Under the pieces are notes generated by a model. That model saw only the letters and a list, made by a program, of their open reading frames with translations, was not told the origin of the DNA and made no database searches. 33,786 nt of DNA. Source: Alphaproteobacteria bacterium (GTDB taxonomy: Bacteria > Pseudomonadota > Alphaproteobacteria > Sphingomonadales > Kordiimonadaceae). Within the stretch, counting starts at the first letter, position 1, and every line of letters begins with the position of its first letter. Positions 1 through 8,214 of this stretch are shown piece after piece. The position numbers and the translations under genes are program-made. The stretch is from positions 1 through 33,786 of the forward strand of contig JABXIS010000071.1 of the NCBI GenBank assembly GCA_013372975.1, in the 5' to 3' direction.

Positions 1-40
1 CCCCTACTGTCTTGCCGTCATATGCCGGTACCTTGATCAA
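1..40 (-). CDS. murD: MurD N-terminus, partial (UDP-N-acetylmuramoyl-alanine--D-glutamate ligase)
   Basis: Only the first 13 codons are inside the window. From a TTG start at 40 the frame reads MIKVPAYDGKTVG, which fits the usual alphaproteobacterial MurD start (MIPV..F.GK.V, leading into the first nucleotide-binding loop). A GAGG ribosome binding site overlaps the mraY stop codon, and the TTG lies five bases after that stop, so translation is probably coupled to mraY. MurD adds D-glutamate to UDP-MurNAc-L-alanine in the cytoplasm. The call rests on a very short match plus the conserved mraY-murD gene order. The only nearby ATG, at 21, is followed within four codons by a stop and cannot be the start. 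Confidence 0.75.
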   Translation of the reverse strand, partial: MIKVPAYDGKTVG

Positions 41-45
41 TCCCG

Positions 46-1122
46 TTACCTCAGCTTCAACGTTGCAAGGCCCGCAAGCGCCAGCACCAACGCGATAATC
101 CAGAAGCGGATCACGATGGTGGGCTCTGCCCAGCCTTTTTCTTCATAATGGTGATGTAGCGGCGCCATGCGGAACACACGTTTACCGGTCAGCTTGAAGG
201 AAATCACCTGCACAATCACCGAGATGGTTTCAAGCCAGAACAAGCCACCAATAATACCCAGCACAATCTCATGCTTGATAACGACTGCAATGGCGCCCAG
301 CATACCGCCCAAAGCAAGCGAGCCCGTGTCTCCCATAAACACCATGGCTGGTGGGGCGTTAAACCACAGAAACCCAAGACCCGCGCCTATCATGGCCGCG
401 CACAACACTGCCAGCTCACCAGAACCAGCCACGTAGGTAATGCCCAGGTAATCACTGTAAACAGTGCTACCCACCATGTAGGCAATGAAACCAAGTGCTG
501 CGCAGGCAATGATAACAGGCACAATCGCAAGGCCGTCCAAGCCGTCTGTCAGGTTCACCGCATTACCGGCCCACACCATCACCAGCATGGCAAACGGCAC
601 ATAGAATATGCCTAAATTCACCAGGAAATTTTTTGCAAACGGCAATGCAAGGTCCGTCCCGTCGGCGGATGAAAGCCACCAAGCCACGCCGCCTGCGATC
701 GCAAATTCGAGCAAAAGCCTTATCTTGCCTGACACACCACCCGTCGTGCGTTTCGTAACCTTAAGATAATCATCGACAAAGCCGATCGCGCCAAAACCAA
801 GTGTCACGATCATCACCGCCCAAACATATTTGTTGGAGAGATCAGCCCATAGGAAAGTAGAAACACCAAGCGCCAACAGGATCATAAAGCCACCCATCGT
901 GGGGGTACCGGCCTTGGCCACAATATGGCTTTGAGGGCCATCCTCGCGGATTGGCTGGCCCTTTTTCTGCTTCGTCTTGAGCCAGCGAATGATCATCGGG
1001 CCAAAGATGAAACAGATGATCAGCGAGGTCATGACCGCTGCGCCGCTTCTGAAGGTCAGATAGCGGAACAGGTTAAAGATACCACCCTGATCGGCATATT
1101 GGCTGAGAAGGTTATAGAGCAT
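46..1122 (-). CDS. mraY: Phospho-N-acetylmuramoyl-pentapeptide transferase MraY
   Basis: MraY is the inner-membrane enzyme that moves phospho-MurNAc-pentapeptide from UDP onto undecaprenyl phosphate, making lipid I. The 358-residue protein is normal length and has about ten hydrophobic segments. Family marks are the Asp117-Asp118 pair (VDDYLK), the NLTDGLDG loop (Asp193, Asp196), MGDTGSLA with Asp265, and the PLHHHYE histidine triplet at 323-325. The frame is open eight codons further upstream, but a perfect AGGAGG site inside the end of murF sits correctly for the ATG at 1122, so that start is preferred. The gene overlaps the 3' end of murF by 11 bases. It belongs to the dcw operon. Confidence 0.97.
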   Translation of the reverse strand: MLYNLLSQYADQGGIFNLFRYLTFRSGAAVMTSLIICFIFGPMIIRWLKTKQKKGQPIREDGPQSHIVAKAGTPTMGGFMILLALGVSTFLWADLSNKYVWAVMIVTLGFGAIGFVDDYLKVTKRTTGGVSGKIRLLLEFAIAGGVAWWLSSADGTDLALPFAKNFLVNLGIFYVPFAMLVMVWAGNAVNLTDGLDGLAIVPVIIACAALGFIAYMVGSTVYSDYLGITYVAGSGELAVLCAAMIGAGLGFLWFNAPPAMVFMGDTGSLALGGMLGAIAVVIKHEIVLGIIGGLFWLETISVIVQVISFKLTGKRVFRMAPLHHHYEEKGWAEPTIVIRFWIIALVLALAGLATLKLR

Positions 1123-2551
1123 GGGCAACCCCTCCTGAAAACTCATCTGACTGCTGGTTGCTCATCGCCATCATATCGGCAACAAAACTGCCGAGACCTG
1201 CGCTATTGGCGCCTTTCACCATCACGGCATCGCCATCACGCAGATCACCAATGATCTGGTCTGCTGCACCAGAAACCGTAAGCATTTCAATAACATCAAT
1301 ACCTGCGCGGCGCCCGGTGGCCGCCATTTCAGGCCCAAATGCGTATATCAAGCCAACGCCAAAACGTTTCATATCGCTTGCCAGTGAAAGGTGCATTTCT
1401 GCGCTTTCCTCACCCAACTCACGCATGTCCGCAAGTACGGCAATGCGCCGACCAAAACGCGAAACGGGCGCCAGCGACAGGCGCCTCAAGGCTGCCTTCA
1501 TGCTAAGCAGATTGGCATTATAGCTGTCGTCCAGAAGTGTTATATCAGCATGAGAGTAAGACAATTTATGGGCCTGGCCTCGCCCCGGCTCTGCCTCCAT
1601 GGTAGCGAGCGCCATGGCCGCATGGCCCAAATCGCCTTCAACAGCCTGAACAGCCGCGAGCACAAGCAAGCTATTCATCACCCACTCGCGGCCTGGCTGA
1701 CCAATTTTGTAGGTGATAGGCACACCGTCCACATCCGCCGTAAGGCAGGAACAGTCATGTGTTTCAGTAATACGAAGCGGGCGGACGTCCGCCTCACCAG
1801 TGACGGATACGGTAACGACACGTCGACCACAGTCCTTGGCGGCGCGAACCAGCTGTTCCGCATAAGGGTGATCGAGCGCAATAATGGCAACACCCCCTTC
1901 TTCCATATTCTCGAAGATCTCAGCCTTCGCGGCAGCGATGGCTTCTATATCGTCAAAAGCGGCCGTATGAGCGGCTCCCACAGACGTGACAATTGCCACA
2001 TGAGGCTGCACCAGCACGCCATTCTCGCGAATTTCACCGACCGCATTCATACCAAGTTCGAAAATACCAAACCGGCTTTCCCGCGGCATCCGTGCGATGG
2101 AAAGCGGCACACCGACATGATTATTGTAGCTTTTGATGCTGGCGTGCGTTGCGTCAACACGCGCAAGGGATTTCCTAAGCGCGTGCACAACACTGGTTTT
2201 ACCAGCGCTTCCGGTTACACCAATGATTTTGGCTGGCGCCCGACGACGGGATTCAGCCGCCATCAAGCGAAGGGCACTCAGGGTGTCCACAACATGCACA
2301 AGGCGCTGATCGCCCTGATCAAAGCCATCGACGCATTCACTTACAAGTGCCGCTACAGCCCCACGCGCGAACGCATTTGCCAGATATTGATGCCCGTCTT
2401 CATTCGCGCCTTTAAGCGCCACAAACAAATCACCTGGCAGCACTTCCCTGCTGTCGGTTTGGACGCCATCGGCATACCAGGGCTGCGCATTCAGCGCGCC
2501 ACACATTGCCCCCAATTCCGCCGATGTCCACAAAGGTTCCTTGATAAACAC
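1112..2551 (-). CDS. murF: UDP-N-acetylmuramoyl-tripeptide--D-alanyl-D-alanine ligase MurF
   Basis: This cytoplasmic Mur ligase adds D-Ala-D-Ala to the UDP-MurNAc-tripeptide, the last soluble step of precursor synthesis. The 479-residue protein shows the Mur ligase layout: an N-terminal substrate domain with QTDSR and GDLFVALKG, a central ATPase domain with the P-loop [10 protein letters not shown] (111-120), and a C-terminal domain containing [12 protein letters not shown], typical of MurF. The start is GTG at 2551, only three bases after the murE stop, consistent with coupled translation. The 3' end overlaps mraY and carries its ribosome binding site. Length and motifs are complete. Confidence 0.96.
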   Translation of the reverse strand: MFIKEPLWTSAELGAMCGALNAQPWYADGVQTDSREVLPGDLFVALKGANEDGHQYLANAFARGAVAALVSECVDGFDQGDQRLVHVVDTLSALRLMAAESRRRAPAKIIGVTGSAGKTSVVHALRKSLARVDATHASIKSYNNHVGVPLSIARMPRESRFGIFELGMNAVGEIRENGVLVQPHVAIVTSVGAAHTAAFDDIEAIAAAKAEIFENMEEGGVAIIALDHPYAEQLVRAAKDCGRRVVTVSVTGEADVRPLRITETHDCSCLTADVDGVPITYKIGQPGREWVMNSLLVLAAVQAVEGDLGHAAMALATMEAEPGRGQAHKLSYSHADITLLDDSYNANLLSMKAALRRLSLAPVSRFGRRIAVLADMRELGEESAEMHLSLASDMKRFGVGLIYAFGPEMAATGRRAGIDVIEMLTVSGAADQIIGDLRDGDAVMVKGANSAGLGSFVADMMAMSNQQSDEFSGGVAHAL

Positions 2552-2554
2552 CCC

Positions 2555-4015
2555 TCAGCCCCCGAGTTCCGAGCGCTGGTTAGCCAGCAGCTCTTTCACT
2601 GTTTCGATATCCGAGAAAGGCAGCACTTGCTCCCCAACAATCTGTCCTTCCTCGTGCCCCTTGCCTGCAATGATCAGCATGTCACCGTCCTGCAAACCTG
2701 AGATCGCGGCGGCAATAGCTTCACCCCGATCTCCAATCTCTGTCGCCCCGCCACATGCAAGCATGATCTGTTTCCGGATCGTGCCCGCATCTTCACTACG
2801 CGGGTTATCGTCTGTCACGAAAGCCTCATCAGCCAGATCGGCTGCAATGGCACCCATCTGTGGGCGTTTACCCGCGTCCCGGTCACCACCGCAGCCAAAA
2901 ACCACCTTGAGTTTTTTGGGGCCATGCGCACGGGCAGCGTTCAGCACCGTACGCAACCCATCGGGGGTGTGAGCATAATCCACAAACACAGCGCCACCGG
3001 TCGCCGAAAGCCCCATAAGCTCCATTCGGCCTGGCACACCCTCAAGCTTTCCAAGAGCCGAGAACACGCTTTCATCATCAGATCCCGTGATAATCGCAAG
3101 CCCGGCCGCAGCAAGCGCGTTATGAGCCTGAAATGCCCCAACAAGCGGAAGCGAAACCTGATATTCCTTGCCTCCGAACAACACCCGAAGGTCTTGCCCT
3201 GTCGGGGTTACGGCTTGTTCAAGTAGACGCAACACCGCTTTTTCATGCTGTCCAACAGTCAAAATCCGTAGGCCGCGCGCCCAGGCGATATCTTCAAGGA
3301 TCAATCCCCAAGGATCATCCACATTGATCACCGCGCCACCTGTAGGTCCCAGGAGCTCACCAAACAACCGGGCCTTGGCATAAAAATAGCCCTGCTCGGT
3401 TTTGTGATAATCCATATGATCGCGTGTCAGGTTGGTGAAAGCAGCCGCCGACAAATGAACACCATCCAGCCGATATTGGTCCAATCCATGGCTGGACGCT
3501 TCGATTGCAGCATGATTCACGCCTGCGTCTGCCAGTTCATTCAAGACGGCATGCAGCCCCATCGGGTCAGGCGTTGTCAGACCCCCGGGCTTCCGCACCG
3601 GGCCAGAACGCACACCCAGCGTACCAATGCTGGCTGCCTCATCGCCGATAGCCTGCCAAATCTGGCGCGTGAAATCTGCAACAGAGGTTTTACCATTTGT
3701 TCCAGTTACAGCCACCTGCACCTCGGGCTGCATGGAATAGAATCGCGCCGCCAAATCAGCATATCGGCGGCGGGGGTTGGCATCTTCGATTACAGGCACG
3801 CCCGGATGATCCACTGCCCCCGGCGTTGTCAGGATCGCCGCCGCCCCGGCGTGTATCGCATCGGGGATAAATTTTCGGCCGTCTACTTTGGCGCCCGGCA
3901 GTGCAACAAACAGGTCCCCCTTGCCCACACGGCGGCTGTCAACCGTCATGCCGGAGATAGCAATATCTCCTTTGGCACGGCTGCCGCCCAGTAGTTGTGC
4001 AAGTGTTACGGTCAT
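2555..4015 (-). CDS. murE: UDP-N-acetylmuramoyl-L-alanyl-D-glutamate--2,6-diaminopimelate ligase MurE
   Basis: MurE adds the third amino acid of the peptidoglycan stem peptide. The 486-residue protein has the N-terminal SGMTVDSRRV and GDLFVALPG signatures, the ATP-binding loop VTGTNGKTS (104-111), a lysine in YFYAKARLF (214) at the place of the carbamylated metal-binding lysine, and DNPR at 403-406. DNPR is the known mark of enzymes using meso-diaminopimelate rather than lysine, so the wall should be of the usual Gram-negative A1-gamma type. The ATG at 4015 follows the ftsI stop by 12 bases. The next gene, murF, begins three bases after its stop. Confidence 0.97.
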   Translation of the reverse strand: MTVTLAQLLGGSRAKGDIAISGMTVDSRRVGKGDLFVALPGAKVDGRKFIPDAIHAGAAAILTTPGAVDHPGVPVIEDANPRRRYADLAARFYSMQPEVQVAVTGTNGKTSVADFTRQIWQAIGDEAASIGTLGVRSGPVRKPGGLTTPDPMGLHAVLNELADAGVNHAAIEASSHGLDQYRLDGVHLSAAAFTNLTRDHMDYHKTEQGYFYAKARLFGELLGPTGGAVINVDDPWGLILEDIAWARGLRILTVGQHEKAVLRLLEQAVTPTGQDLRVLFGGKEYQVSLPLVGAFQAHNALAAAGLAIITGSDDESVFSALGKLEGVPGRMELMGLSATGGAVFVDYAHTPDGLRTVLNAARAHGPKKLKVVFGCGGDRDAGKRPQMGAIAADLADEAFVTDDNPRSEDAGTIRKQIMLACGGATEIGDRGEAIAAAISGLQDGDMLIIAGKGHEEGQIVGEQVLPFSDIETVKELLANQRSELGG

Positions 4016-4027
4016 TCCCGTCAGTCC

Positions 4028-5713
4028 CTATTTGTCCTCAATCATCAACGCCACCTGCTGATACAGGCCCGCGTCTTCCCGTTTCGGCGCAACACCCAAG
4101 AGGGGCGCCGTCCGCAAAATTACGTTCTTCACCACCGGCGCAGCCACCCAGCCGCCCGCCCTGTAGCCAAAAGTCTCTTTCGTGCCCCGCGGTTCATCCA
4201 GAAGGGCGAACACCACATATTGCGGGTCGTCCATCGGGAACACGCCCACGAAGGAAGAAATTAGAGCCTTGCGGTCATAACCACCGGCAATTGGCTTTTC
4301 TGCCGTACCGGTTTTGCCGCCGACGCGGTATCCGACTGCATCGGCTCGGCCGCCCGTACCCTTGGTTACGGCAAGGCGCAAAAGCTGACGAATTTTCCGG
4401 CTGGTTCCCTCAGAAATCACCTGACGGCCCGGACGCCAGCTCTGATCATCATGACTGAGTGTGGCAGGAATAAGCCTGCCACCGTTCACCATTGCGGCAA
4501 TGCCGCTGGCCAGTTGGACAGGGCTCACGGCGATACCGTGACCGTAAGAAATGGTCATAATGGAAGACTTGCGCCATGTGGCCGGATAAAGCGGGCTACC
4601 CACTTCAGTCAGCTCAAGATTGGCCGGGTCCAGCAAACCAAGATCGCGCAGGAAATTCTGCTGGCGCTCGGCGCCCAGATCAAGCGCCATCTGTGCCGTG
4701 CCGATATTGCTTGAATAAGCAAAAATCTCAGGCAACGTCAGGTACCTGTTTTTAGGGTGATCGTCATTGATAGTAAACCGCGCCACGCGCAGCGGCTTCG
4801 TTGCATCATAGCCATCCTCAAGCGAGGCAACACCCTGATCAAGTGCGGCTGCGAAAGTAAAAGTCTTGAAGGTGGAGCCAAGCTCATACACCCCCTGGGT
4901 CGCCCGGTTAAAACGCTCTACGCCGCCACTGCCGCGCATGTCGTTGGGGTCATAGTCCGGCAAAGAGGCCATCGCCACCAACTCACCTGTATTCACATCC
5001 ATCACAAGGCCGGCCGCACCCTTGGCCTGATGCGCACTCATTGCCGCTTCCAGCTCATCCGTCAGGGCATATTGCACCCGGATATCCAGTGAAACAGAGA
5101 TAGGCTCACCCGTACGTGTCTTGTCTTTCAGGCGATCATTGAAAAAATGTTCGACTCCGCCCAGGCCATTGCCATCCACATCTACAAACCCGAGAGTGTG
5201 GGCAGCAAGCCGGCCATGCGGATAAATACGCTCTTCTTCGCGCTGGAACTGAAGCGCAGGAACACCAAGCGCGTTCACTTCCCACTTTTCACGCGGGCTA
5301 AGTTTTCGCTTGATCCAGACAAATTTACGACCGGAGGAAAGCTTTGCCTCAACCTCGGACAACGGCAATTCCGGCAAAATCTGGACCAACTTGGCTGCAA
5401 CCAGCTTGGGGTCCTTGATTTCGGATGGATTGGCATACAGCGAAGATGTCTCCAGATTGGTAGCCAAAACCTCGCCATTGCGGTCAACGATATCAGCGCG
5501 TGCCACCTTGATAGGCGGGATCACAATTTTCCGCTCGGCAACCTGTTTGGTTTCCGGCGTAGAGATGCCCAACTCTACTGTACGGATCATCATCACAGAA
5601 AAGGCCGCAAAGAAAAGTATCACAGCCACCATCAAGCGGTTCCGTGCCACCTCAAGCGCAGACTTACGCTCGCCCTCCATCATCAATCGCTTATATGCGG
5701 CCGCGGCGCTCAC
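4028..5713 (-). CDS. ftsI: Septal peptidoglycan transpeptidase FtsI (PBP3)
   Basis: FtsI is the monofunctional class B penicillin-binding protein that cross-links septal peptidoglycan together with FtsW. The 561-residue protein has a short cytoplasmic tail, one membrane segment (about 28-46), a PBP dimerisation region and a transpeptidase domain. The active-site motifs are all present: STFK with Ser280 and Lys283, SSN at 334-336, and KTG at 467-469. The start is GTG at 5713 within GTGA, which overlaps the ftsL stop by four bases. An ATG pair ten codons further in is a less likely start. The gene sits between ftsL and murE, as in most Proteobacteria. Confidence 0.96.
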   Translation of the reverse strand: MSAAAAYKRLMMEGERKSALEVARNRLMVAVILFFAAFSVMMIRTVELGISTPETKQVAERKIVIPPIKVARADIVDRNGEVLATNLETSSLYANPSEIKDPKLVAAKLVQILPELPLSEVEAKLSSGRKFVWIKRKLSPREKWEVNALGVPALQFQREEERIYPHGRLAAHTLGFVDVDGNGLGGVEHFFNDRLKDKTRTGEPISVSLDIRVQYALTDELEAAMSAHQAKGAAGLVMDVNTGELVAMASLPDYDPNDMRGSGGVERFNRATQGVYELGSTFKTFTFAAALDQGVASLEDGYDATKPLRVARFTINDDHPKNRYLTLPEIFAYSSNIGTAQMALDLGAERQQNFLRDLGLLDPANLELTEVGSPLYPATWRKSSIMTISYGHGIAVSPVQLASGIAAMVNGGRLIPATLSHDDQSWRPGRQVISEGTSRKIRQLLRLAVTKGTGGRADAVGYRVGGKTGTAEKPIAGGYDRKALISSFVGVFPMDDPQYVVFALLDEPRGTKETFGYRAGGWVAAPVVKNVILRTAPLLGVAPKREDAGLYQQVALMIEDK

Positions 5714-6093
5714 AAGCTTTGCCCTTTCGCCCTATCGTCTGTTTTCTTTTTTGATTTCTTTTCTTCCCGCATCGGCAGCAGAACACCCGGATCTGATTCC
5801 GCTTCAATACCCCGAGGCCTGAAGGGAATGGGCGTTGGGTCCTCCAGCACCTGATCGGCCGTAGGTGGCATCAGCGCGAGGAATTTGATTGATTTTTCCT
5901 GCAAGGCTCGGGGCGTGGTCAGAAATGCCCACTCAGCTTCAAGCACGCGGATCGCCTCTCGATCATCATGGATTTGAGCTGCAAGCCCTTCCACCTGCTC
6001 GGCCTTTTCCTGCACCGCCAGCTTTAGCTGCAATACCGCCGCACCAGAGGCCAGCGCCGTAACGGCTGCACATAATGTCACCATGCGCCGCAT
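5710..6093 (-). CDS. ftsL: Cell division protein FtsL
   Basis: This 127-residue bitopic protein is called FtsL, the FtsB/FtsQ partner that links the divisome to the FtsWI synthase. It has an N-terminal hydrophobic segment (about 5-25), a short coiled-coil-like stretch, then the block REAIRVLEAEWAFLTTP, very typical of alphaproteobacterial FtsL. A proline-rich and lysine-rich tail follows (from about residue 80). The ATG at 6093 shares its A with the rsmH stop (TGATG), and AGGAGG lies just upstream inside rsmH. FtsL varies greatly between groups, so the call leans on the conserved block and on the rsmH-ftsL-ftsI order. Confidence 0.9.
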   Translation of the reverse strand: MRRMVTLCAAVTALASGAAVLQLKLAVQEKAEQVEGLAAQIHDDREAIRVLEAEWAFLTTPRALQEKSIKFLALMPPTADQVLEDPTPIPFRPRGIEAESDPGVLLPMREEKKSKKKTDDRAKGQSL

Positions 6094-7112
6094 CAGCCCC
6101 TCCTCTTTTCAGCCAAGCCGCGCGCCGGGGCGGCCGTACGAATAGCTTGGCGAAGCCGGGAAGAACGCGCGCGAGGGTTCACCTCAAGCTCCGCATCTCC
6201 TGGCTTCGCCGCTCCCTTATTCTGCTGCGTGAATGTGGGCGCTGGCCCGGCATCAACCGGACCCGGCATATGGCGGCTACCGCCACTCATACGCCCGCTA
6301 CGTTCCGCCATGAAATTCTTGACCATACGATCTTCAAGCGAGTGGAAAGACACCACCACAAGACGCCCACCCTCTGACAGAACCGCTTCCGCGCCTGCGA
6401 GGCCGCGCTCAAGCTCACCCAGTTCGTCATTCACATGAATACGAAGGGCCTGGAAGGTGCGCGTTGCCGGATGAACCGATTTCTGCCCCTTACGCTGGGG
6501 TGGGCGGCCAATCACCCGCTCGATCATGTCGGCAAGCTGCTTGGTGCGCGTAAAAGGATTGGCGACGCGGTCTTTTACAATCGCCGCCGCGATGCGACGC
6601 GACTTCCGCTCTTCACCATATTGATAGATGATATTCGCCAGATGCTCTTCATCATATGTATTGACCACATCCGCGGCGCTTTCACCCGCCATGGCCATGC
6701 GCATGTCCAACGGACCATCACCCATGAAGGAAAAGCCACGCTCGGCCTCATCAAGCTGGAAGGACGACACACCAATATCCAGCATCACGCCATCAACGGC
6801 ACCAACACCCGCAGCTTCAAGAAGCGCTTCCATATCGCCAAAGCAGCCTTCAAGAATATCGAACCGATCACCAAACTCAGCCTTGAAGGCTTCAGCACGC
6901 TTGATGGCATCGGGATCTCGGTCGATGGCAATAACCCTGCACTCAGCCGCCTCCAGCACGGCGCGCGTGTAACCGCCTGCGCCAAATGTGCCATCAACAT
7001 ATACTTCGCCATCCTGCGGCATCAGGGACGTTACGACTTCATTCAACAAAACTGGAATATGCCCCGAGGCATGATTGGCAAAAAACTCTGGCACTGTTGG
7101 CGCAGCCGTCAT
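6093..7112 (-). CDS. rsmH: 16S rRNA (cytosine(1402)-N(4))-methyltransferase RsmH (MraW)
   Basis: RsmH methylates N4 of C1402 in the decoding centre of 16S rRNA using S-adenosylmethionine. The 339-residue protein has the N-terminal HIPVLLNEV block (18-26), the SAM-binding GTFGAGGYTR (41-50), AIDRDPDA (62-69), MLDIGVSSFQLDEAERGFSF (110-129) and PLDMRM, all hallmarks of the MraW family. The C-terminal region has the SFHSLEDRMVK block. The ATG at 7112 overlaps the mraZ stop as ATGA, and the stop overlaps the ftsL start by one base. It is the second gene of the dcw cluster, as usual. Confidence 0.97.
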   Translation of the reverse strand: MTAAPTVPEFFANHASGHIPVLLNEVVTSLMPQDGEVYVDGTFGAGGYTRAVLEAAECRVIAIDRDPDAIKRAEAFKAEFGDRFDILEGCFGDMEALLEAAGVGAVDGVMLDIGVSSFQLDEAERGFSFMGDGPLDMRMAMAGESAADVVNTYDEEHLANIIYQYGEERKSRRIAAAIVKDRVANPFTRTKQLADMIERVIGRPPQRKGQKSVHPATRTFQALRIHVNDELGELERGLAGAEAVLSEGGRLVVVSFHSLEDRMVKNFMAERSGRMSGGSRHMPGPVDAGPAPTFTQQNKGAAKPGDAELEVNPRARSSRLRQAIRTAAPARGLAEKRRG

Positions 7113-7576
7113 GACTGCCCTCCCCCGCCAAACGGCGGCAGCTTCGGCGCGGTCTCGGACGCCATCGCCAACTGCTCTTCGCGGTGGGCTTCATAGGCCT
7201 CGGCACCCCAAATTTGAAACTTGCGACCCAGCCCCACAAAGGTGGCAAAGCCGTCGATACCCGCGAAGTCACGCAATTCATTGGGCAACATGACACGACC
7301 TTCGGGATCGAACTGAAGCTGGCTGGACCCGGCAAGAATGGCGGTGGCGACGGACATCTGGTCGGGGTTGAAAGGTCCAAAATCGCCGTAGAGCCGGTCA
7401 GAAAGCTGTTCAAGGAAAGACATGTCCGCGCCTTCAATGCACGGAAGATTGAGCGGACGGTACACAACAATGCCAGGGAAATTGCCGGAAGCAACAGCCG
7501 AACGGAAAGGCGCAGGAACGGATACGCGCCCTTTCTTATCAACCTTGTTTTTAAATGTGGACAGGAAAAATGCCAT
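7109..7576 (-). CDS. mraZ: Transcriptional regulator MraZ
   Basis: MraZ is a DNA-binding protein of the SpoVT/AbrB fold that represses its own promoter, and so the dcw operon, in Escherichia coli. The 155-residue protein has two copies of the domain: one starting near residue 5 (NKVDKKGRVSVPAPFR) and one near residue 88 (FDPEGRVMLPNELRDFAGI). The start at 7576 gives the usual MAxFLSTF beginning. A G-rich tract (GGAGGAG then GGGGG) precedes it, but spacing is not ideal. A regular array of TGGG boxes lies 80-125 bases upstream of the start. Confidence 0.96.
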   Translation of the reverse strand: MAFFLSTFKNKVDKKGRVSVPAPFRSAVASGNFPGIVVYRPLNLPCIEGADMSFLEQLSDRLYGDFGPFNPDQMSVATAILAGSSQLQFDPEGRVMLPNELRDFAGIDGFATFVGLGRKFQIWGAEAYEAHREEQLAMASETAPKLPPFGGGGQS

Positions 7577-7656
7577 TGCCCATCAGCCCCCGTTCTCCTC
7601 CCCCGCCATCGCCGCCAAACGATAGACAGGCATTCAGATCGTCATCTGAACCTATT

Positions 7657-7701
7657 TGGGATATCATGGGCTAACATGGTTGGTCAATGGGACAGTATGG
7701 G
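7657..7701 (-). promoter_or_regulatory. Array of TGGG repeats: candidate MraZ boxes
   Basis: Reading the plus strand, TGGG occurs at 7657, 7667, 7688 and 7698, with TGGT at 7677, so the step is 10, 10, 11 and 10 bases. The known E. coli MraZ target is a set of TGGGN direct repeats separated by five bases, the same 10-bp period. The array lies 80-125 bases upstream of mraZ. The repeats read TGGG on the strand opposite to mraZ transcription. The assignment to MraZ is inference from family knowledge and position. Confidence 0.75.
7658..7687 (-). promoter_or_regulatory. Candidate sigma-70-type promoter for mraZ/dcw
   Basis: On the minus strand TTGACC (7687-7682) is followed after 18 bases by TATCCC (7663-7658). 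The -35 box is good and the -10 box is poor. The element lies inside the TGGG array, so MraZ bound there would cover the promoter, which fits autorepression. No mapping data support it. Confidence 0.35.
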
Positions 7702-7998
7702 ATTTTATGCATTTTTCTGGAAAGAAAATATGCAGACAAAATTCCATTTTTATTTATAAAAACAATAGATTATATACATTTGTTTACTTTTTGTTCTCAT
7801 GAAAAGAAATTTGGGACAGACCTGAAATCAGACAACGCACAAGCCACGCTCAACTCACACGCGGCCGCCTTCAATCGCTAGCCACCTGAAAAGAAACCAA
7901 ATCCAAGGTTGAATACTACCTTAGGAAATCTCGCTCCGGCTTAGGGGCGGGAGCAATGCATTGTCCATTTTCCGGATTTCTGTGTCACTCGACACTGA

Positions 7999-8142
7999 TC
8001 AGACCTGAGCGCACTCTGGAAGCTGAATTGGTTCACAGCGCCCAGCGCTTTCGCGCAGCTTTACATTGCGCTCATCCGACAGGGCTTCCGCATTGATAAG
8101 ATCGGCAAGGCACCCTGTTGAGAGCTTTGCCTGACTGATCAA
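7999..8142 (-). CDS. Possible small ORF, 47 codons, unrecognised
   Basis: From TTG at 8142 a minus-strand frame encodes a 47-residue peptide beginning MISQAKLSTGCLADLINAEA, with three cysteines and a mixed charged composition. It has no convincing ribosome binding site and no ATG. An in-frame TAG lies five codons upstream. The residue mix looks more like coding sequence than random translation, so it may be a tiny gene or the tail of a decayed one. I recognise no family. It lies downstream of the YfcC-family carrier gene and in the same direction. Confidence 0.2.
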   Translation of the reverse strand: MISQAKLSTGCLADLINAEALSDERNVKLRESAGRCEPIQLPECAQV

Positions 8143-8214
8143 TTCCCGTTTTGGCTAGAATGGGATATCTGTCAGTAGCAATTTAGTGTTGCAACCGACC
8201 CAACAACGGGCCGC

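Larger units (their letters stand above)
7577..8214. other. 638-bp intergenic region upstream of mraZ
   Basis: This is the largest stretch without a recognised gene. It holds the mraZ leader (7577-7656), the TGGG box array and candidate promoter (7657-7701), and a very AT-rich block (about 7702-7815). More GC-balanced sequence continues to the end of the carrier gene at 8215. I see no tRNA, no clear terminator for the carrier operon, no DnaA box cluster and no transposase remnant. One short open frame at 7999-8142 on the minus strand is listed separately. Confidence 0.6.

Noticed and set aside
1391-2701. Long plus-strand open frame of 436 codons across murF and murE
   Set aside because: It is antisense to two intact Mur ligase genes, has low-complexity composition rich in His, Arg and Cys, and shows no domain. 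It reflects the codon bias of the genes opposite.
7702-7815. AT-rich block as a replication origin
   Set aside because: I found no cluster of DnaA boxes (TTATCCACA-like) and no origin-linked genes. The dcw setting does not suggest an origin.
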